Positions 17,223-26,074 of a stretch of 64,000 bases of DNA are shown here, piece after piece; position 1 is the stretch's first letter; each line of letters begins with the position of its first letter. The notes beneath the pieces were generated by a model. That model ran no database searches. It was given only the letters and a program-made list of their open reading frames with translations, and was not told the DNA's origin. Both the position numbers and the translations under genes were made by a program. Location of the stretch: positions 124,001 to 188,000 of the forward strand of contig JALSGS010000045.1 in assembly GCA_026982695.1 (NCBI GenBank), written 5' to 3'. The DNA comes from Saprospiraceae bacterium. Lineage in GTDB: Bacteria; Bacteroidota; Bacteroidia; Chitinophagales; Saprospiraceae.

Positions 17223-18593
17223 TTAAATAGGCCGATTTTTGTCAAAAGATTCCAAATAGTCAGCTACGCGCCGCAAGAAAGAACCTCCCAAGTAGCCATC
17301 CACCACTCGATGGTCGTACGATAAGGACAAAAACATCATGTGACGCACTGCAATCAGGTCTCCATATTCAGTCTCTACCACAGCCGGCTTTTTGCGAATA
17401 GCTCCCGTGGCTAATATGGCCACCTGAGGCTGGTTGATAATGGGTGTACCCATCACGTTGCCAAAGGTACCGACATTAGTGAGCGTAAACGTACCACCTT
17501 GAATCTCTTCAGGTTTGAGCTGATTGGCACGTGCACGCCGTGCTAAGTCATTAACTGCTCGCGTCAGCCCTACCAGGTTCAGTTCGTCGGCATGCTTGAT
17601 TACGGGCACAATGAGGTTGCCATTAGGCAAAGCCGTAGCCATGCCAATATGTACGTAATTCTTTTTGATTATCTTATCGCCATCAACCGATACATTGATC
17701 ATCGGGAAGTCGTGAATGGCGCGCACCACAGCTTCAATAAATATCGGGGTGAAGGTGATCTTCTCGCCATACTTTTGCTGAAATGTTTCCTTGACGCGAT
17801 TGCGCCATAATACAATATTGGTCATGTCGGCTTCGACAAAAGAAGTGACGTGGGGCGAAGTCGCCTTGGAGCGCACCATGTGCTCGGCAATGAGCTTGCG
17901 CATGCGATCCATCTCGATGATCTCTTCGCTTGCGCTAGCATCAGGTCGTGTAGCAGGTTGAGGCGTAGCATCGGGAGCAGATCTCGATGGCTGAGGTTGG
18001 GAGGTGGGTATTGGCTGTTGGCGCCGCTGCTCCAGATAGTTGAGGATATCTTTCTTGGTCACACGTCCATGCATTCCTGTACCTTTGATCTGCTCCAATT
18101 CTTCAAGGCTGATTCCCTCTTGTTTAGCGATATTGCGTACCAAAGGCGAATAAAATCGCCCACTACCCGGTGCACTGCGCGGCACTTCTGTAGGCGTGGT
18201 CGTCGTAGCTGCAACAGGTTGTGCTGTAGTAGCAGCAGGCTGAGGTACAGCAGGGCGCTCTTCAGGTGTTTTTTCCTTTCCATTGGCAGTAGTAGCATCA
18301 GAAGTAGTCTCACCTAATGCAGGAGAAGCCCGTACTTCAGCTGTAGCAGCCGCCTCTGTTTCAATAATCGCAATAGGCTGACCAATTGCCACCGTCTCAT
18401 TTTCGGGGTACAGAATTTTGACGATCTTTCCCGATACGGGCGAAGGCACTTCTGAGTCCACTTTATCGGTAGCAATTTCTAGGACTGTTTCATCGGCTTC
18501 TACCGTGTCGCCTTCCTTCTTGAGCCACTTGAGGATAGTGGCCTCCATAATACTTTCGCCCATCTTGGGCATAATCAACTCAACTTTGGCCAT
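17223..18593 (-). CDS. Dihydrolipoamide acyltransferase (E2 of a 2-oxoacid dehydrogenase complex)
   Basis: The 456-residue E2 core enzyme transfers acyl groups from lipoamide to CoA. The lipoyl domain is at residues 1-80 with the lipoylated Lys44 (EIATDKVDSE). A long Ala/Pro/Thr linker follows, then the E3/E1-binding domain at 147-187 (YSPLVRNIAKQEG). A second linker leads to the catalytic domain from about 225 with SYDHRVVDG (His428, Asp432). A single lipoyl domain and the overall sequence fit a 2-oxoglutarate or branched-chain type rather than a multi-lipoyl pyruvate type; which substrate is not certain. No E1 or E3 gene is adjacent. A TAACTTTG promoter box lies upstream. Confidence 0.92.
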   Translation of the reverse strand: MAKVELIMPKMGESIMEATILKWLKKEGDTVEADETVLEIATDKVDSEVPSPVSGKIVKILYPENETVAIGQPIAIIETEAAATAEVRASPALGETTSDATTANGKEKTPEERPAVPQPAATTAQPVAATTTTPTEVPRSAPGSGRFYSPLVRNIAKQEGISLEELEQIKGTGMHGRVTKKDILNYLEQRRQQPIPTSQPQPSRSAPDATPQPATRPDASASEEIIEMDRMRKLIAEHMVRSKATSPHVTSFVEADMTNIVLWRNRVKETFQQKYGEKITFTPIFIEAVVRAIHDFPMINVSVDGDKIIKKNYVHIGMATALPNGNLIVPVIKHADELNLVGLTRAVNDLARRARANQLKPEEIQGGTFTLTNVGTFGNVMGTPIINQPQVAILATGAIRKKPAVVETEYGDLIAVRHMMFLSLSYDHRVVDGYLGGSFLRRVADYLESFDKNRPI

Positions 18594-18652
18594 GACGTGT
18601 CTTTAGTTGGTAAAATGAATGGTCAGGGCAGTGCCGCATATTCGCGACAGCG

Positions 18653-18660
18653 CAAAGTTA
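18653..18660 (-). promoter_or_regulatory. Promoter -7 box TAACTTTG for the E2 gene
   Basis: Exact TAnnTTTG on the minus strand, 60 nt upstream of the E2 ATG and 52 nt beyond the obg stop. It gives the acyltransferase its own transcript. Confidence 0.5.
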
Positions 18661-18711
18661 AGCCCTACAAGGCACAACGCCATACAGACAAAAAACAATC
18701 AATACAGCCGA

Positions 18712-19707
18712 TTACACCTCATTGAGCACCCGCCACAACAAATCTTTAAGTGCCTCGATGTTTTTACCCGTCACGGCCGAAATGAATATAGCTGGCACAT
18801 CAGCAGGCAACTCGGCACGCAGCAACTCTTCCAACTCCTCATCGATCAGATCGGCTTTAGTCACTGCCAACACACGGGGTTTGTCGAGCAACTCGGGGCT
18901 ATAACGTGCCAATTCGTCCAGCAAAATTTCATACTCCTTTCGGATGTTGGTTGCATCACAAGGGATCGTGAACAATAGCGTGGCATTGCGCTCTATGTGG
19001 CGCAAAAAGCGCAGTCCCAACCCCTTGCCTGCATGGGCCCCTTCTATGATACCTGGAATATCTGCCATGACAAATGAACGCGCATCGCGATAGCACACCA
19101 TGCCCAAATTGGGCGTAAGCGTGGTAAAGGGATAGTCAGCAATAGCTGGTTTGGCAGCAGAGACTGCAGACAGTAGCGTGGACTTGCCGGCATTGGGAAA
19201 GCCCACCAAGCCCACGTCAGCCAGTAATTTCAATTCTAAAATCTTCCACTCTTCACGGCCAGGCTCACCCGGCTGTGCATACATCGGCGCCTGATTAGTA
19301 GGCGACTTAAAATGCGTATTGCCCAAGCCACCGCGCCCCCCTGCAACTAAAATCCGCTCTTCACCGTGTTCCGTAATTTCAAAATGCACCTCACCAGTCT
19401 CAGCATCGCGTGCTACAGTACCTAAGGGCACTTCTAAGACGACGTCCTGCCCGTCGGCACCATGCTTGTTGTTGCTACTGCCAGGCTGGCCATGCCCTGC
19501 AATGACATGCTTGCGATATTTCAAGTGGAGCAACGTCCACATATTGCGATTACCTCGCAAGATGATATGCCCACCACGCCCCCCATCGCCACCGTCAGGC
19601 CCCCCTTTGGGATTGCGACGCGACCGATGGAAATGCACCGAGCCTGCACCCCCTTTTCCGGAGCGGCAACAGATCTTGACGTAATCGACAAAGTTTTGTT
19701 GGGCCAT
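18712..19707 (-). CDS. obgE: Obg family GTPase
   Basis: This 331-residue GTPase is involved in large-subunit ribosome assembly and stress control. The glycine-rich Obg fold occupies residues 1-158 ([24 protein letters not shown]). The GTPase domain has GFPNAGKS at 169-176, the FTTLTPN switch at 194-200, DIPG at 216-219 and TKAD near the end. The Met at 19707 ([12 protein letters not shown]) is the family start; the 39-codon upstream extension is rejected. It lies downstream of adk on the same strand, but a T-tailed hairpin separates the two. The C-terminal OCT domain of some Obg proteins is absent, as in many bacteria. Confidence 0.95.
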   Translation of the reverse strand: MAQQNFVDYVKICCRSGKGGAGSVHFHRSRRNPKGGPDGGDGGRGGHIILRGNRNMWTLLHLKYRKHVIAGHGQPGSSNNKHGADGQDVVLEVPLGTVARDAETGEVHFEITEHGEERILVAGGRGGLGNTHFKSPTNQAPMYAQPGEPGREEWKILELKLLADVGLVGFPNAGKSTLLSAVSAAKPAIADYPFTTLTPNLGMVCYRDARSFVMADIPGIIEGAHAGKGLGLRFLRHIERNATLLFTIPCDATNIRKEYEILLDELARYSPELLDKPRVLAVTKADLIDEELEELLRAELPADVPAIFISAVTGKNIEALKDLLWRVLNEV

Positions 19708-19781
19708 AACTGCAATTGGGCTTTTTGGCAACAAACAATTAAGCGGAGCGATCGTTGAACGGCACAGCCGCCCGTCCCTCA

Positions 19782-19816
19782 ACAAAAATGCCATTACACC
19801 TGTAGTGCAATGGCAT
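19782..19816 (-). terminator. Terminator after adk
   Basis: On the minus strand a 12-bp stem with one mismatch (ATGCCATTGCAC/GTGTAATGGCAT) and a 5-nt loop is followed by TTTTTGTTG. It should end the adk transcript before obg. Confidence 0.7.
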
Positions 19817-19824
19817 CTGTGCAC

Positions 19825-19838
19825 TTGCCTTTCGGCAA
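19825..19838. repeat. Dispersed hairpin repeat, copy 4 (between adk and its terminator)
   Basis: TTGCC-TTTC-GGCAA on the plus strand, starting 3 nt beyond the adk stop. It contains the exact 10-base core. Confidence 0.7.
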
Positions 19839-19841
19839 ACG

Positions 19842-20423
19842 TCAGGCGGGCTGTAGCGAATCGATCACATTACAGAGACGCGCAAAGATCTCCTCAATCG
19901 TGCCTATACCATCTATCTTATAGGCCTTGCCCTTCGCTGCATAATACGCATATACCGGCTCTGTTTCTCGACGATACACCGCAATGCGCTTGCGAATAAT
20001 CGACTCGTCATTGTCGTCGGGTCGGCCACTGGTATGACCTCTTTTGAGAATGCGCTGTACGATCTCTTCTTCATCTACATCCAAAGCAATTAGCGCACTG
20101 ACCTGCGTACCTTTCTCTGCCAAAAGCTGGTCGAGGGCTTGAGCCTGTGCCACCGTCCTGGGAAAGCCATCGAAGATAAAACCCTGTGCATCGGCATGTG
20201 CTTCAACTTTGTTGCGCAACATACCGATGGTCACCTCGTCAGGTACCAACTCTCCAGCCTCGATGTAGCGCTTGGCTTGTTGCCCCAAAGGCGTACTGTG
20301 TCCTATCTCATGGCGGAAAAGATCACCTGTCGATATGTGCACCAATCCATAGCGCTTTACCAAACGGGCTGCCTGAGTACCTTTGCCTGAGCCTGGCGGA
20401 CCAAACAAAATCAGATTAATCAT
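19842..20423 (-). CDS. adk: Adenylate kinase
   Basis: The 193-residue enzyme converts ATP and AMP to two [12 protein letters not shown] at residues 8-16 is the P-loop, and the AMP-binding region includes [11 protein letters not shown] and [14 protein letters not shown]. The LID is short ([11 protein letters not shown]) and lacks the four zinc-type cysteines, so this is the short-lid form. Length is normal. The upstream sequence has TATTTTCG, one base off the -7 consensus, 50-60 nt before the ATG. Confidence 0.96.
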   Translation of the reverse strand: MINLILFGPPGSGKGTQAARLVKRYGLVHISTGDLFRHEIGHSTPLGQQAKRYIEAGELVPDEVTIGMLRNKVEAHADAQGFIFDGFPRTVAQAQALDQLLAEKGTQVSALIALDVDEEEIVQRILKRGHTSGRPDDNDESIIRKRIAVYRRETEPVYAYYAAKGKAYKIDGIGTIEEIFARLCNVIDSLQPA

Positions 20424-20498
20424 CGCTTGTTAAAGTTTCCTATGCCAAAAAAATGAGCTGCTCGCAGCAAGTTGCGAAAATACGCAATTGCTGTACAA

Positions 20499-20996
20499 TT
20501 ACTGTGATCCTCTTAAATGCCCTCCTAGCACATTTCGAAATCCCACATACTGGTCGCGCCAGAAAGGTGCGGTGCCCAACGCGTCTTCTACCACGCCTCG
20601 AGAAGTAGTGGCATGCACCATCTGTACCTCGCCGCTACGCACACCTACTACTATAGCCACGTGAAAGACACGCCCCTGTGGGCTTCGCCGAAAATAGGCA
20701 ATATCGCCTGCTCGCACCTCATTGCGCGCTACTTCTTTGCCCGATCGCGCCTGCTCAGCCGAAGTACGCGGCAGCTGTAGCCCGTAGTGCGCAAACACAT
20801 AGTGCACAAAGCCCGAGCAATCAAACCCACGCTTGGGGTTATCGCCTCCCGCCCGATAAGGCTGCCCCACAAAAGAACGCGCATAGGCCACAAGCGAGCT
20901 GCGCATATCCTGACTTACGGAAGGCTTAGAAGTAACACATCCGCTCCACATCCATCCTGCCGTGCATACCAGTGCTGCATACCACAGTACACGCAT
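20499..20996 (-). CDS. NlpC/P60 family cell-wall hydrolase, lipoprotein
   Basis: The protein is 165 residues from the ATG at 20996. Residues 1-20 form a lipoprotein signal with WSGC (Cys20). The C40 peptidase domain has the catalytic Cys60 in GFDCSGFVHY, His112 in VFHVAIVV, and a third polar residue at His128 (MVHATT). These enzymes cut gamma-D-Glu to diamino-acid bonds in peptidoglycan stem peptides. The 35-codon upstream extension is rejected because it would bury the signal peptide. It is likely a small envelope-remodelling enzyme like Spr. Confidence 0.88.
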   Translation of the reverse strand: MRVLWYAALVCTAGWMWSGCVTSKPSVSQDMRSSLVAYARSFVGQPYRAGGDNPKRGFDCSGFVHYVFAHYGLQLPRTSAEQARSGKEVARNEVRAGDIAYFRRSPQGRVFHVAIVVGVRSGEVQMVHATTSRGVVEDALGTAPFWRDQYVGFRNVLGGHLRGSQ

Positions 20997-21140
20997 GATC
21001 AATGAGTTTGGTTTAATGGGGTGATGATCAGACGCATATATGAACCAGCTGTAGCGGTTAGCCATTGGGGCACAAGTACGAGTAGGAGCTACAAGAGACA
21101 ATATAGTGCCCCTTTATGCCCCTTTGCCACTACACTACAC

Positions 21141-21920
21141 TCAGGGATCGATGACAAAGTGGTCACGATCAGCTAAAAAATTGAAGTGACTCCTATAGTG
21201 CAACATGCCCTCTTTATCGAGGGGAAGGGTAAATACATCTTCCACATACTCGACGCGATATTCCAGCTCGCCTCGATAATTCACAATGGAAGTATCGCCT
21301 GCATACTTATGGCCATGTGCATCTATTCCTACGCGATTTACGCCTACTACATAACACTGATTTTCTATGGCACGCGCCAGGAGCAATTGTTGCCAATGCT
21401 TGCGGCGTGGCTCGGGCCAGTTAGCTACATAAAGCAACAAGTCAAAATTTTCTGTGTTGCGACTCCATGCTGGAAAGCGAAGATCATAGCAAATGAGCGG
21501 GCAGATGCGCCAATCACGCCATGAGACTATCAGGCGTTTTCGACCAGGCGTATAGACTTTATCTTCCCCAGCAAGTGTAAAGAGGTGGCGCTTGTCATAC
21601 CATTGCATCTCGCCATCGGGCGGCATCCACACAAGTCTATTGAACCACTTGCCATGCTCGACTATGACTAAACTGCCCGTTACAACCGCATTGAGACGTT
21701 CAGCCTGCTCGCGCATCCATCGAATACTAGGTCCATCCATGGGCTCGGCCACTGCAGCAGCATTCATTGTAAAGCCCGTAGCCCACATCTCGGGCAAGAC
21801 GACCAAATCAGTTGTTCCTGCACTTAACGAACCCAACCACTGGCTCAGTGCATCTCGGTTGCGGTTAGGTTGCTCCCATTCAAGCGGCACCTGTATGGTA
21901 GTTATGCGCAACGTATTCAT
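21141..21920 (-). CDS. Nitrilase-family omega-amidase (YafV-like)
   Basis: The protein is 259 residues from the ATG at 21920, with the nitrilase Glu-Lys-Cys triad in LPEMWATGF, YDKRHLF and LICYDLRFP. The closeness to YafV/NIT2 suggests hydrolysis of 2-oxoglutaramate or 2-oxosuccinamate, by-products of transamination or methionine salvage; this assignment is by family. An exact TACCTTTG box ends 4 nt before the ATG, so the mRNA may be leaderless and the upstream in-frame ATG at 21950 cannot be used. Confidence 0.88.
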   Translation of the reverse strand: MNTLRITTIQVPLEWEQPNRNRDALSQWLGSLSAGTTDLVVLPEMWATGFTMNAAAVAEPMDGPSIRWMREQAERLNAVVTGSLVIVEHGKWFNRLVWMPPDGEMQWYDKRHLFTLAGEDKVYTPGRKRLIVSWRDWRICPLICYDLRFPAWSRNTENFDLLLYVANWPEPRRKHWQQLLLARAIENQCYVVGVNRVGIDAHGHKYAGDTSIVNYRGELEYRVEYVEDVFTLPLDKEGMLHYRSHFNFLADRDHFVIDP

Positions 21921-21924
21921 GTAG

Positions 21925-21932
21925 CAAAGGTA
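21925..21932 (-). promoter_or_regulatory. Promoter -7 box TACCTTTG for the omega-amidase gene
   Basis: Exact TAnnTTTG on the minus strand, 4 nt before the ATG at 21920. It is one of several boxes in this window that almost touch the start codon. Confidence 0.6.
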
Positions 21933-22021
21933 ATATAGCAGCTCATGCAAAAAGGGCTGCCCCCTCTACTTAGGAGGTAACCCTTTCTGCAAGTCCTTAT
22001 TATTGCCTGAAATACTTCTAT

Positions 22022-22609
22022 TTACCCTGCAGCTTCGGCTTTAGCCGTAGCGCTGCGCAACGAGCGTGGGATCTCAATGGTAGCCAAAGGAATACCCGGT
22101 GCATTGAGTATTTCAATTCCCTCTATTTCTCCAATGTCACGCACGCGCACCGACTGCCCCAGATTGAGATGCGAAATATCTACTTCAACTACATCTACTA
22201 AGTGCTCAGGTGTGGTGCGAATCTTCACACGACGCACCTTCTGAATGAGCTTACCACCTGCACGTACACCAGGTGCAGTTCCCATAAATTTCACAGGTAC
22301 TTCTACCTTGATCTTGCGCCCTGGGACCAACAGTTGAAAATCGATGTGCTGGATCGTCTCCTTTACAGGATGAAACTGTACTTCCTTCAGGAAACACTTA
22401 TAGCTTTTGCCATCCACTTCAATTTCGGCCAATTTGAACTGCGGAGTATATACCAAAGCGCGTACCTCATTATGTGTAGTGGTAAAGTGCACAGGCGCGC
22501 CTTCTGCCCCATATATGACCGCAGGGATCTCTCCCTTTCTACGACTTTCCTTTGCTGCTTTACTTCCCGTTTTTTTTCGTGGCGTACCCTTGATGGCAAC
22601 TACTTGCAT
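22022..22609 (-). CDS. rplY: 50S ribosomal protein L25/general stress protein Ctc
   Basis: The protein is 195 residues from MQVVAIKGTPRKKTGSKAAK. The N-terminal L25 5S-rRNA-binding domain (RRKGEIPAVIYG, FKLAEIEVDGKSYKCFLKEVQFHP) is followed by a TL5/Ctc-type C-terminal beta domain (VEVPVKFMGTAPGVRAGG). This is the long form typical of Bacteroidota. The upstream 23-codon extension is rejected since the promoter box TATTTTTG lies within it. Confidence 0.95.
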   Translation of the reverse strand: MQVVAIKGTPRKKTGSKAAKESRRKGEIPAVIYGAEGAPVHFTTTHNEVRALVYTPQFKLAEIEVDGKSYKCFLKEVQFHPVKETIQHIDFQLLVPGRKIKVEVPVKFMGTAPGVRAGGKLIQKVRRVKIRTTPEHLVDVVEVDISHLNLGQSVRVRDIGEIEGIEILNAPGIPLATIEIPRSLRSATAKAEAAG

Positions 22610-22655
22610 GTCTCTATCTTTTTTCAAGAATTGGTCTGATTTCCAAAAAGGCTCG

Positions 22656-22686
22656 CAAAAATAGCACTTGTACCCCAACCTGCCAA
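22656..22686 (-). promoter_or_regulatory. Promoter for rplY
   Basis: TATTTTTG at 22656-22663 matches TAnnTTTG, with TTG at 22684-22686 about 20 nt further upstream on the minus strand. It predicts a leader of about 40 nt. Confidence 0.6.
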
Positions 22687-22722
22687 GGCACTAGGCCATT
22701 TTTTCGCTTTCAATCACAAGGA

Positions 22723-22748
22723 GGACAGCATTTTGGAATGCTGTGTCC
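22723..22748. terminator. Second hairpin between ppiD-like gene and rplY
   Basis: GGACAGCATT pairs with AATGCTGT-GTCC around TTGG, and the plus-strand side is followed by ATTTTTTG. No plus-strand gene ends here, so its role is unclear. Confidence 0.45.
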
Positions 22749-22770
22749 ATTTTTTGACGCCGAAAAGCAA

Positions 22771-22806
22771 CAAAGGGATGTACCTGCTGATAGATACATC
22801 CCTTTG
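22771..22806 (-). terminator. Hairpin after the ppiD-like gene
   Basis: A perfect 12-bp stem, CAAAGGGATGTA/TACATCCCTTTG, with a 12-nt loop, about 33 nt past the stop of the PpiD-like gene. The following minus-strand bases GTTGCTTTTC are only modestly T-rich. Confidence 0.55.
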
Positions 22807-22838
22807 CCACAAGGGCCGAAGTCCTCATCGAGAGAGGC

Positions 22839-24965
22839 TCAGAAAAACCTAGCTCGATAATCATCTATATCTGACAATTCCTTGAGCACGTCGATGAGAC
22901 GTGCCTGTATTTGAGAGCGCGCACTGAGCGCAGCCGTACTCCGGAACAATGCCAGGTTAGTCGGTGGCGTAGGTGCTGACTTAAACGTAACTTTCAACAC
23001 ATATACACCTGTATTGCCCTGAATGGGTTCAGAGCGCTGCCCCTGCTCAAGTACAAAGGCCCAACCCAACACCCGTGGCTCAGTACCTATACCTGGAATG
23101 ATAGAAGCACCAAAGTTGACGTTCTTGGCAGTATCGACTTCAAGCTCGTATTGGGCAGCAATGGCCTCCAATGCCTTGCCTTGTATCTGTTGGTTAATGA
23201 TGGCTCCTTTTTTCTCGTTGAGCACCAAAGGTTCGATCTCATCGCGCACGTAATCGACTGAAGGCAGCCCAGGCTCTTGGATCGCTTTGAGCCCTACCAC
23301 CACGAACTTATCGGCATAATAAGCTTCTTCGGGCTGGAAAGTATAAATGTTGGGCGACACCTCACCCACCTCGGGCTCACCTGTATTGGGATCGAATCCG
23401 AAAGCCCAACGCACAATCTCGCGCGAGGCAGGTCCTGCGCCCAGCGAGCCTACAGCATAATCGTTAGCTGTAAGTGGGGGCGACACTTCCATGCTCAGAT
23501 CCGGGCGCTCAGCCACAGCCGCACGCAGCTCCTCTAATGTTCGGTATTGCTCGACAAAGTCGAGCGCTTCGTTGCGCACACGAGCCTGCGTCGCTTCGCT
23601 GGGCACGATGGGGTTGGTGATATAGGCCAGTTTTACCGCCTCTGTGTTGTTGATAAACTTGCGATCGGTAACTTCTACCAGATGTACCCCAAGTTGAGTA
23701 TGCACAACCATTAGCTCGCCAGGCTCGCCTTCGAAAAAGCATGCATCATTGAATGGCTTGACCATCATACCTTCGGCAAACCAGCCCAAGTCTCCGCCTT
23801 TCCCAGCATTGGAAGGGTCATCACTAAAGGCTACAGCCAAGGAGTCAAATATCGCTTGTCCTGTCTCGATGAGATTTTTCAAACTATCAATAGTACGCTG
23901 CGCCTGCGCCAGCTCCTGAGGTGTATTGACGCGCTTGAGAATATGACGGGCACGCACCGAATCAGGTACGATCTTACGATCCAATATTTTTACGGCCCGA
24001 TATTCTCCCTGATCGATATAGGGTCCTATTACACTACCAATGGGTGCCACAAATACGGTATCAGCGATTACCGGCGGCAGTTGCTCTTTCTTGACATTGG
24101 TCTCGATGTAGCCGTAGTTGTTCTCCACAAAGAGCGAATCGTCTTGCGTTTCGTCAAATGCAGGGATCAGTGCTTCGATCGCACTGCGCAAAGTAGCCGA
24201 GTCTTCAGAGGTAGGTTGCACGTGGAAGACGACGTACTCCACGCGTCGTGTTTCTTCATCTTGCCAATACTTGGCACGATAGGCTTCGAGATATTGTTCG
24301 AAATCCTTGTCGGTGAGCGTTACCTCGCTATTGTCTACCACATCGTAGGGCACCTGCACATAGGCAAAATCTATCTTCTGTGCCTGTTCTTGGCTCAACA
24401 TCTCTAACATCCAGTTGGGCGTATACACTGCTTTGGTAATCATCGTGGTCAGCTTGCGCTTGAGCGCATCAGTGATGATTTCCTTTTCCTGAATGGCCCA
24501 AAACTGACGCCGCTGAGGGTCAAGTGTGCCATTTTGAATGGCTGTGCGGAACTGATTGAGGGTGTTGCGATCGACTTGTCCGGTGCGTGGATCGGTAAAG
24601 CGTTGCTGAATGATGGGGCTGAGTTCGACACCAAATTGTAGGTCGATCAATTCTTCTTTGGGTACCCCAATACCGATCTGTTCGGCCTCATCGGCCAAAA
24701 TCGTCTCTTCTATGTAGAAGTTGAACAAATAGTCGCGGCGCGCAAATACATCCGCACTCGAATTGCCGTACATAATGTTGTCCACGCGGTTGAACTCGTT
24801 GACATCTACCACGCGACTCTCTATCTTGGCCAAACGCGTACGGCGCGAGCCGAACACACTCTGTTGCCCAGAAACCATATCCATCAACACAAAACCACCA
24901 AGACCAAGGGCCAACAGAACGACCAAAAGCCAGCTATTGTTTCTGATTTTACTAATAAGTGCCAT
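22839..24965 (-). CDS. PpiD-like peptidylprolyl isomerase/chaperone
   Basis: The 708-residue protein is anchored in the inner membrane by residues 11-30 (SWLLVVLLALGLGGFVLMDM) and faces the periplasm. A SurA/PpiD-like N-terminal chaperone region covers about 40-330. A parvulin domain is at 338-435 (RARHILKRV, SDDPSNAGKGGDLGWFAEGMM, GVHLVEVTDR), followed by a second, degenerate isomerase-like region. It should help fold outer-membrane and secreted proteins. It lies 24 nt downstream of a small lipoprotein-like frame that has an ideal promoter, so the two are probably one transcript. Confidence 0.9.
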   Translation of the reverse strand: MALISKIRNNSWLLVVLLALGLGGFVLMDMVSGQQSVFGSRRTRLAKIESRVVDVNEFNRVDNIMYGNSSADVFARRDYLFNFYIEETILADEAEQIGIGVPKEELIDLQFGVELSPIIQQRFTDPRTGQVDRNTLNQFRTAIQNGTLDPQRRQFWAIQEKEIITDALKRKLTTMITKAVYTPNWMLEMLSQEQAQKIDFAYVQVPYDVVDNSEVTLTDKDFEQYLEAYRAKYWQDEETRRVEYVVFHVQPTSEDSATLRSAIEALIPAFDETQDDSLFVENNYGYIETNVKKEQLPPVIADTVFVAPIGSVIGPYIDQGEYRAVKILDRKIVPDSVRARHILKRVNTPQELAQAQRTIDSLKNLIETGQAIFDSLAVAFSDDPSNAGKGGDLGWFAEGMMVKPFNDACFFEGEPGELMVVHTQLGVHLVEVTDRKFINNTEAVKLAYITNPIVPSEATQARVRNEALDFVEQYRTLEELRAAVAERPDLSMEVSPPLTANDYAVGSLGAGPASREIVRWAFGFDPNTGEPEVGEVSPNIYTFQPEEAYYADKFVVVGLKAIQEPGLPSVDYVRDEIEPLVLNEKKGAIINQQIQGKALEAIAAQYELEVDTAKNVNFGASIIPGIGTEPRVLGWAFVLEQGQRSEPIQGNTGVYVLKVTFKSAPTPPTNLALFRSTAALSARSQIQARLIDVLKELSDIDDYRARFF

Positions 24966-24989
24966 ATCTAATCGATCGTTTTTTAGTCG

Positions 24990-25157
24990 CTATATACGCA
25001 TTGACCTAAACACCAATGCCTTCAAGCGTTCGAATAAGCCAAAAGTACCTATCGCATCATCAATTAAAGCGAAAGTAGCCTTTTCACGGCATGCCCAAAC
25101 AGCACAAAGAGCAGTGATTGCTATACACAGTAAACGACGAAGCAGCATTTTCAGCAT
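24990..25157 (-). CDS. Possible small lipoprotein ahead of the ppiD-like gene
   Basis: A 55-residue frame from the ATG at 25157: a positively charged start (MLKMLLRRLL), a hydrophobic core and AVWAC, a plausible lipobox, then 30 residues without recognisable domain. Its credibility rests on position: a near-ideal promoter lies 40 nt upstream and the PpiD-like gene 24 nt downstream. In related bacteria an lptC gene often sits nearby, but this product is far too short to call it that. Confidence 0.45.
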   Translation of the reverse strand: MLKMLLRRLLCIAITALCAVWACREKATFALIDDAIGTFGLFERLKALVFRSMRI

Positions 25158-25196
25158 GCATACACCTGCTCTTTGGCACAGCTCAAAAAAGCCACG

Positions 25197-25226
25197 CAAA
25201 GGTAATGGCCAACCCCTGTTTGTCAA
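25197..25226 (-). promoter_or_regulatory. Near-ideal promoter for the small lipoprotein/ppiD-like unit
   Basis: TACCTTTG at 25197-25204 with TTG at 25224-25226, spaced 19 nt, on the minus strand. Both elements and the spacing match the Bacteroidota sigma-70 consensus. Confidence 0.7.
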
Positions 25227-25299
25227 AATTTATGCGCAAAGGGATAAGCACCCGACTCTGTAAAATGCAAAACAACACCAAAAAAGAAGGGCATTCCAT

Positions 25300-25881
25300 C
25301 TACTCATACTTTAAATGCGCTGCTGCAGCTTCCAGTTCGTCGTACCACTCCTCCCCGTATTTGCGCACCAAAGCATCTTTGACAAATTGAAATACCCGTA
25401 TTCCTTGCTGCTGCCCTGCCGAGCAAGCAGCCGAACAGATGTCCCATCGGTCGTAGTTGAGTGCTTCAAAGCCTACTGCTTCATTTTTATTTACCCTAAC
25501 GGGGTACAAGTGGCAAGAAATAGGCTTGCGAAAGTCGGTAAAGCCTGCTTTCCACGCCTGCTCAATGCCGCATAACGCCACTCCTCGAGCATCATACGTC
25601 ATAAACACACAGGCCCCATCGTCCATCAAGCTCGTACCATACTCTTTGGGCTCCTCATACCAGCTAAACAGACCTTTGCGCTCGATCACTTCAATGGCCT
25701 GAGGACACAAAAAGGGCTTCACCACAGCATAAATGGCCTCCAACGTGTATAGCTCTTCGGTTTCAAGAGGCGCCCCCCAATCGCCCTCATAACAACATGC
25801 GCCCTTGCAGGCTTCTAATGGGCAGCGAAAAAACGACGACAGCACGTCGTCGTGCACCAATACATCTCCAACTATTACCAT
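25300..25881 (-). CDS. DUF3109 family cysteine-rich protein
   Basis: The protein is 193 residues from MVIVGDVLVHDDVLSSFFRC, the usual start of DUF3109. It has a cysteine cluster at residues 20, 25, 29 and 30 (RCPLEACKGACC) and further cysteines in ALCGIEQAW, SCHLYPVR and CSAACSAG. The pattern suggests zinc or iron-sulfur binding. Function is unknown. It is cytoplasmic by appearance and stands alone. A 30-codon upstream extension is rejected. Confidence 0.88.
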   Translation of the reverse strand: MVIVGDVLVHDDVLSSFFRCPLEACKGACCYEGDWGAPLETEELYTLEAIYAVVKPFLCPQAIEVIERKGLFSWYEEPKEYGTSLMDDGACVFMTYDARGVALCGIEQAWKAGFTDFRKPISCHLYPVRVNKNEAVGFEALNYDRWDICSAACSAGQQQGIRVFQFVKDALVRKYGEEWYDELEAAAAHLKYE

Positions 25882-26074
25882 GCTATAGATGTGTTCACGT
25901 CTACTTCGCACACACAGCCAAAAGATAGCCACATCTACCAATTTGGCCAATGCCTTACGTTTGTACGGCAAAAGTACAGTACAGCACTGGAGAGCAAATC
26001 ACAGAGTAGGGATAATATCTTAACTTGGCCTCCGTGTGCAGCTCTTGCTGCTATGTACGAAAAAATTTTAGACC

